Shown here: positions 33,301-40,555 of the stretch, one piece after another
How positions within the stretch are numbered: position 1 is the stretch's first letter
Layout of the letters: every line of letters begins with the position of its first letter
NCBI RefSeq assembly: GCF_900156745.1
Contig: NZ_LT707065.1
Location: 3,906,001 to 3,970,000 of the forward strand
Length of the DNA stretch: 64,000 nucleotides
From: Achromobacter sp. MFA1 R4
GTDB lineage: Bacteria; Pseudomonadota; Gammaproteobacteria; Burkholderiales; Burkholderiaceae_B
Direction of reading: 5' to 3'
Program-made: the position numbers and the translations under genes
The notes under the pieces: generated by a model
Seen by the model: only the letters and a program-made list of their open reading frames with translations
Told to the model about the DNA's origin: nothing
Database searches by the model: none

Positions 33301-33807
33301 CTGCAATGGATGTGCGGGGTGCTGGCCAGCGTGCGCGTCATGATGACCCGCCGCGGCAAGATGGTCTTCGCGGTGCTGGACGACGGCACGGCGCAGGTCG
33401 AGATCTCGGTCTTCAACGATCTCTACGAAAAACACCGCAACCGCCTGCGCGAGGACCAGCTCGTCATCGTGCAGGGCAAGGTCAGCAACGACGATTATTC
33501 CGGCGGCATGCGCATCGTCGCCGAACAGCTCTACGACCTGCAGCTGGCGCGCGAGGCGCGCGCCAAGTCCCTGCGCGTCAAGCTCAACGGCACCGCCGAC
33601 GCGGCCCGGCTGCGCCAGATGCTCAATCCGTTCCGCGCCGAACCCGAGAACGGCATTGCGGGCGTGCCCGTCGACATCGTCTATACCAAGAACAATTTCC
33701 TGTGCACGGTCAGGCTCGGGGAAGAATGGCGCGTGCGTATGGCCGACACGCTGCTTGCCAACCTGAACGACTGGACCAAGCCGGACGGCGTGGAGGTCAC
33801 TTACTGA
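30316..33807 (+). CDS. dnaE: DNA polymerase III subunit alpha
   Basis: 1163 residues, the normal length for DnaE1. The N-terminal PHP domain (F-V-H-L-R-V-H-S-E-F-S-V-V-D-G) is followed by the polymerase core with G-P-G-R-G-S-G-A-G-S-L-V and the catalytic P-D-F-D-I-D-F near residue 407. Later blocks are G-Y-G-F-N-K-S-H-S-A-A-Y-A-L, tandem helix-hairpin-helix and an OB fold (~1000-1080). It replicates the chromosome. The stop overlaps the start of a glycosyltransferase gene (TGATG at 33805-33809), so the LPS genes downstream are translationally linked to it. The start ATG sits immediately after a -10-like element. Confidence 0.97.
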   Translation: MSEAVTTPTPFVHLRVHSEFSVVDGTVRIPDLIKRVAKLGQPAVALTDLSNLFGLIKFYKGARGAGVKPIAGCDVWISNDEDPAKPFRLLLLVRNHQGYLNLCELLSKAFLTNQGKGRAEIRREWLQGQAGLIALSGGRGGDVGQALEAGNAVSALALARQWAHVFPGSYYIELQRAGMDGDEGYCQAAMRLAAEAGLPVVATHPVQFLDEFEFQAHEARVCIAEGEILANPRRVRRFSKEQYLLSSEEMARRFADVPSALANTVEIAKRCNLSLVLGKPRLPNFPTPDGVTLDDYLVQLSEQGLEKRMEFLFPDPAERESKREQYYDRLRWECKTIIQMGFPGYFLIVQDFINWGKNNGVPVGPGRGSGAGSLVAYALGITDLDPIRYDLLFERFLNPERVSMPDFDIDFCQDNRERVIDYVKEKYGRAAVSQIATFGTLGAKAVVRDAGRVLDMPYMFCDGLSKLIPFNPMDPWTLERTLKDEPAFKDRYEQEEEVRSLVDLAKPLEGLTRNIGMHAGGVLIAPGKLTDFCPLYCQPGQENSAVSQFDKDDVEAAGLVKFDFLGLRNLTILDWAVRYVRQFNADKRDFDVMALALDDPAAYKILCDANTTAVFQLESRGMKELLKKLRPNTFEDIIAMLALYRPGPLESGMVDDFVNRKHGRAAVDYFHPDLEATLKSTYGVIVYQEQVMLISQIIGGYSLGGADLLRRAMGKKKPEEMAKHRELFEQGAKEKGHDPDLAVKLFDLMEKFAGYGFNKSHSAAYALISYQTAWLKAYHPTEFLAATMSSDMDDTDKVQIFCRDAQDNGVEVLPPDVNHSGYRFEPVADKHTEKGKPPRTMRYGLGAVKGTGQGAVEDILRARKEGGPFLNLFDFCRRVSKQAVNRRTIEALIKAGAFDTIEPNRAAMLASVPTAMEAAEQAARSANQASLFGDDSGDVVAGELAKVAPWDLHKKLTEEKSALGYYYSGHLFDAWRDEVRRIVPMQLARVEPQRDLQWMCGVLASVRVMMTRRGKMVFAVLDDGTAQVEISVFNDLYEKHRNRLREDQLVIVQGKVSNDDYSGGMRIVAEQLYDLQLAREARAKSLRVKLNGTADAARLRQMLNPFRAEPENGIAGVPVDIVYTKNNFLCTVRLGEEWRVRMADTLLANLNDWTKPDGVEVTY

Positions 33808-34910
33808 TGATGCCCCCCCTGCGTATCGTGCATTCGGAGGCCGCCACCAGCTTTGGCGGACAGGAAGGACGCATCTTCAAGGAAATGCATGCCATGCGCG
33901 CGCGCGGGCACCATGTCGAAGCGATATGCCAGCCGCACGCGCAACTGACGGAACGCCTGCGCGATGCGGGCTTCACCGTGCATGCCGTCGACATGGCGGG
34001 ACCCGTGAACTACGTGAAGGGCGTGGCCGCCGTGCGCCGCATCCTGAAGGCTGGCCGTTTCGACGTGCTCAATACCCACAGCCGCCGCGACACGGTGATC
34101 GCGGCACTGGCCGGGCGCATCGCCGGCACGCCGCTGATCGTCCGTACCCGCCACCTGTCCAACAAGGTCGGGTCGATGTGGTCCTACACCATCCTGCCGC
34201 ACCGCGTCACCACCGTCAGCGACCACGTGCGCCATTACCTCATCAGCCGCGGCGTGGCGGCGGACAAGGTCGCGACCGTGTATTCGCCCATTGTGCTGCC
34301 CGCGCCGGTCGAGCACTCCACCTTGCGCGGCGAGCTGGGTCTCGCCGACGACGACATCGTCGTGGGCTGCGTGGCCGTCATGCGCGCCACCAAGGGGCAC
34401 AAGGACCTGATCGACGCCATCGCGCCACTCATGGCCGTGCGCCCGAAGCTGCACCTGGTGTTCGTCGGCGCCGGCTCGCCGGTCTTCGAGCAGACCCAGG
34501 CCTACGTGGCCCAGCGCGGCCTGCAAGACCGCATCCACCTGATGGGCACGCGGCGCGACGTGCCCAACCTGCTGGCGGGGTTCGACTTTTTCGCGCTGGC
34601 CACGCAGCAGGAAGCGTCGGGCACGGTCTATGTCGAGGCGCAGGCCAGCGGCCTGCCGGTGGTGGGCACCAATGTCGGCGGCGTGTCCGAGATGTTCCGC
34701 GACGGCGTGACCGGCATCCTGGTCCCGCCCAAGGACCCGGCGGCGCTGACCGCGGCGCTCGAACGCCTGATCGACGATCCGGCGCTGCGCCGGACCATGG
34801 GCGAGGCCGGCCGCAAGATGGTCTGGGAAGAAGGGGTGTTCTCACCCGCGCGCCTCGCGGAAACCACCGAAGCCATCTACACGCGCTGGCTGGCGGAGCG
34901 CCGCCCATGA
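33807..34910 (+). CDS. Glycosyltransferase family 4, probable LPS core
   Basis: 367 residues with a GT-B fold. The N-lobe has T-S-F-G-G-Q-E-G-R near residue 16. The C-terminal nucleotide-sugar site has V-G-C-V-A-V-M-R-A-T-K-G-H, Q-Q-E-A-S-G-T-V-Y-V-E-A-Q-A-S-G-L-P-V-V (the E-x7-E motif) and G-G-V-S-E-M. There is no signal peptide, so it acts at the cytoplasmic face. The donor and acceptor sugars cannot be inferred. The start overlaps the dnaE stop; a second ATG follows immediately and may be the real initiator. It begins a run of overlapping genes for surface polysaccharide, most likely LPS core. Confidence 0.88.
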   Translation: MMPPLRIVHSEAATSFGGQEGRIFKEMHAMRARGHHVEAICQPHAQLTERLRDAGFTVHAVDMAGPVNYVKGVAAVRRILKAGRFDVLNTHSRRDTVIAALAGRIAGTPLIVRTRHLSNKVGSMWSYTILPHRVTTVSDHVRHYLISRGVAADKVATVYSPIVLPAPVEHSTLRGELGLADDDIVVGCVAVMRATKGHKDLIDAIAPLMAVRPKLHLVFVGAGSPVFEQTQAYVAQRGLQDRIHLMGTRRDVPNLLAGFDFFALATQQEASGTVYVEAQASGLPVVGTNVGGVSEMFRDGVTGILVPPKDPAALTAALERLIDDPALRRTMGEAGRKMVWEEGVFSPARLAETTEAIYTRWLAERRP

Positions 34911-35755
34911 ACGCGCCCAACGTCCCGGTGCTGATGTATCACCACGTCACGCCGGCCGGCGGCATGATCGCCGCCACGCCCGACGTCTTCGAGACCCAGG
35001 TGGCGCGCCTGGCCCGCGCCGGCTACCAGTCGCTGACCGCCGCGCAGTTTGCCGCCTACCTGGCGGGCGGCAGCGTGCCGGAGCGGTCGGTGCTCATCAC
35101 GTTCGACGACGGCTACCTGAACAACTGGGTGCATGCGCACCCCGTCCTGGCGCGGCACGGCATGCGCGCGGTGCTGTTCACCATCACCGGCTGGATCGGC
35201 GACGGTCCCGTGCGGCCGCACGCGGGGCAGGCGGGACCGCTGCCCGCCACGCCCGACCACAACGCCTGCAAGGAACTCGTGGCCGCAGGCCGCGCCGACG
35301 AGGCCATGCTGCGCTGGAGCGAAATCGAGGCGATGCAGGCCGCCGGCACCTTCGAATTCCATTCCCATACGAACACGCATACGCGCTGGGACAAGGTCTG
35401 CGGCGCGGACGTGAACGCCAAGCGCGAGCGCATCGCGCAGGACCTGCAGGATTCGCGCGACGCGCTGGTGCGCCGGCTGGGCGCGGTCAGCGACCACCTC
35501 TGCTGGCCCCAGGGATATTTCGACGCGGACTACGTGGCGGCCGCCCGGCAGGCCGGTTTCCGGCACTTGTACACTACCGACCCTTTCGGCCAGAACACCC
35601 CGGGCGCCGATCCCGGACACATCTATCGCTTCGCGGTGCGCAATCAGGGCGGATCCTGGCTGAACCGCCGGATCTGGCTGTCGCGCGACCCGTTCTGGGG
35701 CCCGCGCTATCACGCCTGGAAGGCCTGGAAAAAGCGTCTTAGGAATCGCGGATGA
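34907..35755 (+). CDS. Polysaccharide deacetylase (NodB family), first copy
   Basis: A 282-residue carbohydrate esterase family 4 protein. Metal triad: the Asp of T-F-D-D-G-Y and the two His of H-S-H-T-N-T-H, read as a deacetylase with an intact active site. A central insertion (roughly residues 100-140, with G-P-V-R-P-H and C-K-E-L) and a basic C-terminus distinguish it from the second copy at 37635. There is no signal peptide, consistent with action on a cytoplasmic or membrane-attached LPS intermediate, such as removing N-acetyl from a core hexosamine. ATGA overlaps join it to the genes on both sides. Confidence 0.88.
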   Translation: MNAPNVPVLMYHHVTPAGGMIAATPDVFETQVARLARAGYQSLTAAQFAAYLAGGSVPERSVLITFDDGYLNNWVHAHPVLARHGMRAVLFTITGWIGDGPVRPHAGQAGPLPATPDHNACKELVAAGRADEAMLRWSEIEAMQAAGTFEFHSHTNTHTRWDKVCGADVNAKRERIAQDLQDSRDALVRRLGAVSDHLCWPQGYFDADYVAAARQAGFRHLYTTDPFGQNTPGADPGHIYRFAVRNQGGSWLNRRIWLSRDPFWGPRYHAWKAWKKRLRNRG

Positions 35756-36504
35756 AGTTATCAGTCATCATCATCACCAAGAACGAGGCCGCGAACATCG
35801 CGGCCTGCCTCAAATCCGTGTCCTTCGCCGACGAATTCATCGTGGTCGATTCGGGCAGCACCGACGGCACCGTGGAGCTGGCGCAGGCCCTCGGCGCCCG
35901 GGTCGAGGTGACCGCCGACTGGCCGGGCTTCGGCCCCCAGAAAAACCGCGCGCTGGACCTGGCGACCGGCGACTGGGTCCTGTCGATCGATGCGGACGAG
36001 CGCGTCACGCCCGAACTGGCCCAGGAAATCCAGGAAGTGCTGCGCGCCCCGCAGGCCGACGCCTATGAAATCGCCCGGCTGTCCAACTTCTGCGGCCGCG
36101 ACATCCGGCACAGCGGCTGGTGGCCCGACTACGTGCTGCGCCTCTTCAAGCGCGGCACGGCGCGCTTCACCGACGCCGCCGTGCATGAACGCGTCGTGCC
36201 GGCCAGCGGCCGGGCGTTGCAACTGCGCGGCTATTTCCACCATTACCCCTACGACAACCTGGACGCGCTGATCAACAAGGTCAACCGCTATTCCTCCGAC
36301 GCCGCGGCCATGATGTACGCCAAGGGCAAGCGCACCTCGGTCTTCGGGGCGCTGGGCCACGGGTTCTGGACCTTCGTGCGCATCTACCTGATCCGGCGCG
36401 GTTTCCTCGACGGGCGCCATGGGCTCGTCCTGGCGGTGACGGCGGCAGCCGGCAGCTTCTTCCGCTACTCGAAGCTGATGTTCCTGGCGGAAAACAAAAA
36501 GTGA
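35752..36504 (+). CDS. Glycosyltransferase family 2, WaaE/KdtX-like
   Basis: 250 residues. GT-A fold start L-S-V-I-I-I-T-K-N-E-A-A-N-I, then V-D-S-G-S-T-D-G-T and the metal-binding D-x-D in L-S-I-D-A-D-E-R-V near residue 83. The remainder (H-S-G-W-W-P-D-Y-V-L-R-L-F-K and V-H-E-R-V) follows the WaaE/KdtX pattern, whose members add glucose or a related sugar to the inner core of LPS. A hydrophobic C-terminal helix may anchor it to the membrane. It overlaps its upstream and downstream neighbours by four bases each. Confidence 0.88.
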   Translation: MKLSVIIITKNEAANIAACLKSVSFADEFIVVDSGSTDGTVELAQALGARVEVTADWPGFGPQKNRALDLATGDWVLSIDADERVTPELAQEIQEVLRAPQADAYEIARLSNFCGRDIRHSGWWPDYVLRLFKRGTARFTDAAVHERVVPASGRALQLRGYFHHYPYDNLDALINKVNRYSSDAAAMMYAKGKRTSVFGALGHGFWTFVRIYLIRRGFLDGRHGLVLAVTAAAGSFFRYSKLMFLAENKK

Positions 36505-37616
36505 AGATCCTCTATACGAACTTCCACACCGGCAACGGTGGGGGGCACGTCACGTACATCATCAACCTGGCCAAGGCGCTGGCCCGGGATCACCAGGTCA
36601 CCGTGGCGGCGCCCGGCACCAGCCGCCTGCATCGCTATGCCAAGGCCATTCCCGGCGTGACGGTGGTGGACATGCGCTACACGACGCGCCCGTCGTCCTG
36701 GTTCCAGGACCGCGCGCGGCTGCGCCGCCTGATCGTGGACGGCAAGTTCGACATCATCCACGCCAACGGCTCGGCCGACCACAAGCAGGTCATGCTGGCC
36801 ACCCTGGGCATGGCGCGCCGGCCGCGCATCGTGTTCACCAAGCACAACGATCACCCGCTTTCCAGCTTCGGGCACAAGCTGCGCGTGGCGCTGGCGACCG
36901 ACCACGGGATCGCGGTCAGCGACTACATCCGCGGCATGATGGAACAGTCGCCTTACCGCAAGCGACCCATCACCACCATCCGCCACGGCATCGACACGAA
37001 TTTCTTCGCGCCGCCGCCGCCCGAAAGCCTGGACAAGCTGCGCGAAATCTTCTTCGGCTCGGACTGGCGCGGCAAGCTGCTGCTGGGCAGCGCCGGGGGC
37101 ACCGACTACGACAAGGGCTGGCTCGACCTGGTGGCCGCCGCGGCGGCGCTGCCGCCCGCCGACAAGGCACGCGTCTTGCTGATGGTCGCGGGCGATCCGC
37201 CGTCCGAGGCCAAGCTGGCGCGCGTGCGTGAACTGGGCATGATCGACCAGGTAAAGTTTCCCGGCCTGCTCGACGACGTGCGGGCGGCGCTGGCGGCCTG
37301 CCATGCGGGCTTCGTCCTGTCCTACCGCGAGGCGCTGTCGTTTGCCTGCCGCGAGATGATGGGGCTGGGGTTGCCGGTGCTGGTCAGCAACGCGGGCGGG
37401 CTGCCGGAAAACGTGACCGACGGCGTGGACGGCTGGATCGTGCCCATGCGGGATGTCCCCGCCATGACCGCGAAACTGCGTTTCATGCTGGACAACCCGG
37501 ACGCCGTGCGGGCGATGGGCCAGAAGGCGCGCGAAACCAGCCTGCGCGACTTCAACCTGGAACGTTTCGCCGCGGCCACGCTGGACGTCTACCAACGAAC
37601 GCTGGCCGGACACTGA
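36501..37616 (+). CDS. Glycosyltransferase family 4, probable LPS core
   Basis: 371 residues, starting with GTG that overlaps the previous stop (GTGA). N-lobe: H-T-G-N-G-G-G-H-V-T-Y-I-I-N-L-A-K-A-L. C-lobe: G-S-A-G-G-T-D-Y-D-K-G-W, and S-Y-R-E-A-L-S-F-A-C-R-E-M-M-G-L-G-L-P-V-L-V-S-N-A-G-G-L-P-E-N (the E-x7-E region). Cytoplasmic GT-B enzyme. It differs clearly from the 33807 and 38335 enzymes, so three separate GT4 steps are encoded here. The sugar specificity is unknown. It is the last gene of the strictly overlapping dnaE chain. Confidence 0.88.
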   Translation: MKILYTNFHTGNGGGHVTYIINLAKALARDHQVTVAAPGTSRLHRYAKAIPGVTVVDMRYTTRPSSWFQDRARLRRLIVDGKFDIIHANGSADHKQVMLATLGMARRPRIVFTKHNDHPLSSFGHKLRVALATDHGIAVSDYIRGMMEQSPYRKRPITTIRHGIDTNFFAPPPPESLDKLREIFFGSDWRGKLLLGSAGGTDYDKGWLDLVAAAAALPPADKARVLLMVAGDPPSEAKLARVRELGMIDQVKFPGLLDDVRAALAACHAGFVLSYREALSFACREMMGLGLPVLVSNAGGLPENVTDGVDGWIVPMRDVPAMTAKLRFMLDNPDAVRAMGQKARETSLRDFNLERFAAATLDVYQRTLAGH

Positions 37617-37620
37617 GTCC

Positions 37621-37626
37621 TATAAT
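37621..37626 (+). promoter_or_regulatory. Probable -10 of the second deacetylase gene
   Basis: A perfect TATAAT immediately after the glycosyltransferase stop and only eight bases before the ATG at 37635. This predicts a very short or absent 5' leader. It may give the last two genes of the cluster their own promoter. Confidence 0.5.
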
Positions 37627-37634
37627 CCGCTCCT

Positions 37635-38360
37635 ATGTCTATCCCAATCCTCATGTACCACCAGATCGGCGAGCCCAATCCCAAGGGCACGCCGTATCGT
37701 GGCCTGACGGTGACCCCCGACAGCTTCGCGCGCCAGATGCGCTGGATGCGCCGGCTGGGCTACCGCGGATTGTCCATGCGCGACGTCATGCCCTACGTGC
37801 GGGGCGAGCGCCAGGGCAAGGTGTTCGGCATCACGTTCGACGACGGCTACCGCAATGTGCATCACAACGCGATGCCGGTCCTGAGCGAGCTGGGATTCAC
37901 CGCCACCAATTATTTCGTTGCGCGCCAGTTCGATGGCGGCAACGTCTGGGACCTGCAGAAAGGCATTCCCTTCTCGCCCCTGATGAGCGTGCAGGAAATG
38001 CGCGAATGGGCCCAGGCCGGCAACGAGGTCGGGTCGCATACGCTGGACCACGTCCACCTGCCTGAACTGCCGCCCGACGAAGCGCGGCGCCAGATCGTCC
38101 AGTCCCGCCAGGAGCTGGAGCAGGCGCTGGGCGCGCCCGTCACGGCGTTCTGTTATCCCTATGGCGACCACGGCCCGGAACACCAGGCCATGGCGCGCGA
38201 AGCCGGCTACGACAACGCCACGCTGACCAAGCGCGGACTGGCGGCGGCGTCCGACGATCCCTTCGGACTGCCGCGGGTGACGGTGGCGCGCTCCACCAAC
38301 ATCATCCGCTTCCTCCAGAAGTGCCTCACCCGGTATGAAGACCACCGCCGGCGCCCGTGA
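37635..38360 (+). CDS. Polysaccharide deacetylase (NodB family), second copy
   Basis: A 241-residue CE4 deacetylase. The metal triad is intact: Asp of T-F-D-D-G-Y-R-N, and the two His of G-S-H-T-L-D-H. C-Y-P-Y-G-D-H-G is the conserved catalytic-loop motif further on. It is compact, lacks the insertion of the copy at 34907 and lacks a signal peptide. The start ATG is preceded by TATAAT rather than a ribosome binding site. It overlaps the next glycosyltransferase by 26 bases. Probably it removes an acetyl group from a second hexosamine in the LPS core or lipid carrier intermediate. Confidence 0.9.
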   Translation: MSIPILMYHQIGEPNPKGTPYRGLTVTPDSFARQMRWMRRLGYRGLSMRDVMPYVRGERQGKVFGITFDDGYRNVHHNAMPVLSELGFTATNYFVARQFDGGNVWDLQKGIPFSPLMSVQEMREWAQAGNEVGSHTLDHVHLPELPPDEARRQIVQSRQELEQALGAPVTAFCYPYGDHGPEHQAMAREAGYDNATLTKRGLAAASDDPFGLPRVTVARSTNIIRFLQKCLTRYEDHRRRP

Positions 38361-39483
38361 TCGCAGGCTCCGCATTGCGTTGCTGGTCGACCGCTTCGGC
38401 AATCGTTTCGGGGGCGCGGAGGCCTATGGCGTAGAGCTGATGCGGGTGCTCGGCAAGCGGCACGACGTGGCCGTCGTCGCGCGCGATTTCGACAGCGACC
38501 TGCCGTTTGAATACCTGCCCGTGCGCTTTCCCGGCTGGCTGCCAAGCTGGATGCGGGTGCTGTACTTCGCCTGGCGCGCGGACCGCCTGACGCGCGGCCG
38601 CTTCGACATCGTCCACTCCCACATGAACGGCTGGGCGGGCGAAATCCAGGTCATGCACGTCACGCCCGTGCGTTACAACCGCGTCACCCGCGTCAAGCCG
38701 CTGCATCGCGTGACCGCCTGGCTCAGCCCGCGGCTGGCCACCTATCTGCTGCTGGAAAAGCTGCGTGTCCGCAGGACGCCCCGGCGGCGCGTGGTCGCGG
38801 TGTCCGGCCTCATCATGGACCAGTTGCACCGCAGCTATGGCGAGCAGCTGCAGGTCGACATCATTGCGCCCGGCGTCAAACTGCCTCCCCCTGACCGGGA
38901 CGGCAGGCGGGCCGCGACGCGCGCGCGGCTCGGCTGGGACGCCCACACCATCGGTTGCCTGCTGGTGGCGCGCAATCCCTTGCGCAAGGGCCTGCCGGCG
39001 TTGCTGGACGCGCTGGCGCAGCTTCCGCCGCACTACACCCTGCTGGTCGTGGGCGCGGACGCGTCCACCCGCGAGCGCGTCCGCGCCGCGGGTCCCGTCG
39101 CCGGTCGCGTCACGCTGATCGACCCCACGCCCGACGTGGCGCAATACTTCGATGCGGCCGACATCTACGCGCACCCGACGCTGAACGACAGCTATGGCAT
39201 GGCGCCGCTCGAAGCGATGTCGCACGGCCTGCCCGTGGTCGTCAGTTCGCCGGTCTACTGCGGGTTCGCCCAATACCTGACGGACGGCCAGGACGCGTTC
39301 ATCCTGCAGGATCCGCGCAACGGCGCGCAGTTGGCGCAGGCGCTGGAACGCCTGGGGTCGGATCCCCAACTGCGCGCGTCGCTCAAGACGCGCGGGCTGG
39401 AGATCGCCCGCGAACAGAGCTGGGAAACCGTGGCCTCGCGCTACGAGGCGCTGTACGAAAAGGTGCTGCGGGAACGCAATTGA
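38335..39483 (+). CDS. Glycosyltransferase family 4, probable LPS core
   Basis: 382 residues. The N-lobe has D-R-F-G-N-R-F-G-G-A-E-A-Y, as in WaaG-type (core glucosyltransferase I) enzymes. The C-lobe has L-L-V-A-R-N-P-L-R-K-G, H-P-T-L-N-D-S-Y-G-M-A-P-L-E-A-M-S-H-G-L-P-V-V, again the WaaG-like E-x7-E layout. I suggest a WaaG-like core hexosyltransferase, without assigning the symbol. The start ATG lies inside the deacetylase gene. It is convergent, 13 bases away, with the leftward ykgJ-like gene, and no terminator hairpin is evident in that short gap. Confidence 0.88.
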   Translation: MKTTAGARDRRLRIALLVDRFGNRFGGAEAYGVELMRVLGKRHDVAVVARDFDSDLPFEYLPVRFPGWLPSWMRVLYFAWRADRLTRGRFDIVHSHMNGWAGEIQVMHVTPVRYNRVTRVKPLHRVTAWLSPRLATYLLLEKLRVRRTPRRRVVAVSGLIMDQLHRSYGEQLQVDIIAPGVKLPPPDRDGRRAATRARLGWDAHTIGCLLVARNPLRKGLPALLDALAQLPPHYTLLVVGADASTRERVRAAGPVAGRVTLIDPTPDVAQYFDAADIYAHPTLNDSYGMAPLEAMSHGLPVVVSSPVYCGFAQYLTDGQDAFILQDPRNGAQLAQALERLGSDPQLRASLKTRGLEIAREQSWETVASRYEALYEKVLRERN

Positions 39484-39496
39484 AGGCGGCGCGGCG

Positions 39497-39784
39497 TCAG
39501 TGCCCGGGCGCCGTCGCCCGTTCCAGGTCGGCCAGCCAATGGATCGCATGCGCGCGATCCGGCCCGCACATGTCGCGCTGGGGCTGCAAGCCGCCGCAGA
39601 AGTCCGGACGGGAAGGGTGGCCGAAAATCGCGCACCGCATGTCCGGCAGCAATTGAATACAGGGCACGCCGGCAGGCTTGCCCTGCGGCATGCCCGGAAT
39701 CGGCCGGGTGATCGACGGCGCGATGCAGCACGCGCCGCATCCCGGCCGGCAGTCCAGCGCCGCGTCGGCCTGGCTCAGACCCAT
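39497..39784 (-). CDS. YkgJ-family cysteine cluster protein
   Basis: A 95-residue Cys-rich protein of the YkgJ/CxxCxxCC family: [11 protein letters not shown] near residues 15-24, then G-V-P-C, M-R-C-A-I-F, D-F-C-G-G and M-C-G. It likely binds zinc or an iron-sulfur centre; its function is unknown. The ATG at 39784 overlaps the ydcF-like stop by ten bases (ATGGGTCTGA), so I prefer it over the longer frame starting at 39868, which lies wholly inside ydcF. It ends the leftward operon and is convergent with the glycosyltransferase gene. Confidence 0.82.
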   Translation of the reverse strand: MGLSQADAALDCRPGCGACCIAPSITRPIPGMPQGKPAGVPCIQLLPDMRCAIFGHPSRPDFCGGLQPQRDMCGPDRAHAIHWLADLERATAPGH

Positions 39785-40539
39785 CCGCGCAGCCAGTACA
39801 CGAACAGCCCGGCGTATTCCTTCAGGATCGAGCGGCTGGCGTCGAACGTGCGCTCGTCGGGCAGCCACAAGGGCAGGGACCCGTCCGCTGGCAGCACGAT
39901 CTGCGGCGGCGCGGGGGCGGCGATGACTTCCACGCCCTGCTTGGAGAAGGCCGCCATGGCGCGGGGCATGTGCAGCGCGGAGGTCACGAGCAGGACCTTG
40001 CCGATCCCGCGCGCCTTGAGCTGGTCTTCGGTCAGCGTGGCATTCTCATAAGTGGTGCGGCTGGCGTTTTCCAGGATCAACGCCGATTCCGGCACGCCTT
40101 GCTGGCGGATCGCATGCGCCATCCCGCGGGCTTCGCTGACGTCGCCTTCCAGCGCGCCGCCCGACAGCACCACCTTGGGCGCGCGTCCGGCCAGGTACAG
40201 CTCGGCGGCGGCGTCCACCCGCACCACGGCCGTGTCCTTGTCATAGGGCAGGAACCAGTTGGCGCGGCCATTCGCGGTATTTCCGCCCAGCACCACGATC
40301 GCGTCGGCCGTCGGCATCTCGGCGGCGGGCTTGTGCGGATAGCGGTTTTCCAGCGCGCCGCCGGCCCACAGCGACGTCACCGGCAAGGACCAGGCCAATG
40401 CCCAGAGCAGGCCCGCGGCGACGAGCGTGAGGCCCGTCTTGCGCAGCCGGAGCAGCCCCAGCACCAGGCCGACGACCACCAGGGTGATGCACAAGTTGTA
40501 GGGAATGATCAGATTCGTGAGATAGCTGGAAAAGGTCAT
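39775..40539 (-). CDS. YdcF/ElyC-family DUF218 membrane protein
   Basis: 254 residues. Two N-terminal membrane spans (about 10-28 and 33-55) are followed by the DUF218 domain: [39 protein letters not shown] and [11 protein letters not shown]. coli ElyC and SanA, which share the domain, affect envelope integrity and lipid-carrier-dependent sugar assembly. A role in LPS/peptidoglycan precursor handling would fit the location. The ATG at 40539 gives a hydrophobic N-terminus; an in-frame start ten codons upstream overlaps the heptosyltransferase end. Confidence 0.85.
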   Translation of the reverse strand: MTFSSYLTNLIIPYNLCITLVVVGLVLGLLRLRKTGLTLVAAGLLWALAWSLPVTSLWAGGALENRYPHKPAAEMPTADAIVVLGGNTANGRANWFLPYDKDTAVVRVDAAAELYLAGRAPKVVLSGGALEGDVSEARGMAHAIRQQGVPESALILENASRTTYENATLTEDQLKARGIGKVLLVTSALHMPRAMAAFSKQGVEVIAAPAPPQIVLPADGSLPLWLPDERTFDASRSILKEYAGLFVYWLRGWV

Positions 40540-40555
40540 TTCAAGACAATCCTGT

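Noticed and set aside
29869..33435. A 1188-codon reverse-strand open frame opposite dnaE and lpxO
   Set aside because: Its translation is His/Gln/Arg/Val-rich with no recognisable domain, and it mirrors dnaE codons. It is a GC-rich shadow frame; dnaE has unambiguous polymerase motifs.
39785..39868. Longer N-terminus for the YkgJ-like protein
   Set aside because: The extra codons lie wholly inside the ydcF-like gene and precede the conserved Cys cluster; the ATG overlapping the ydcF stop is simpler.
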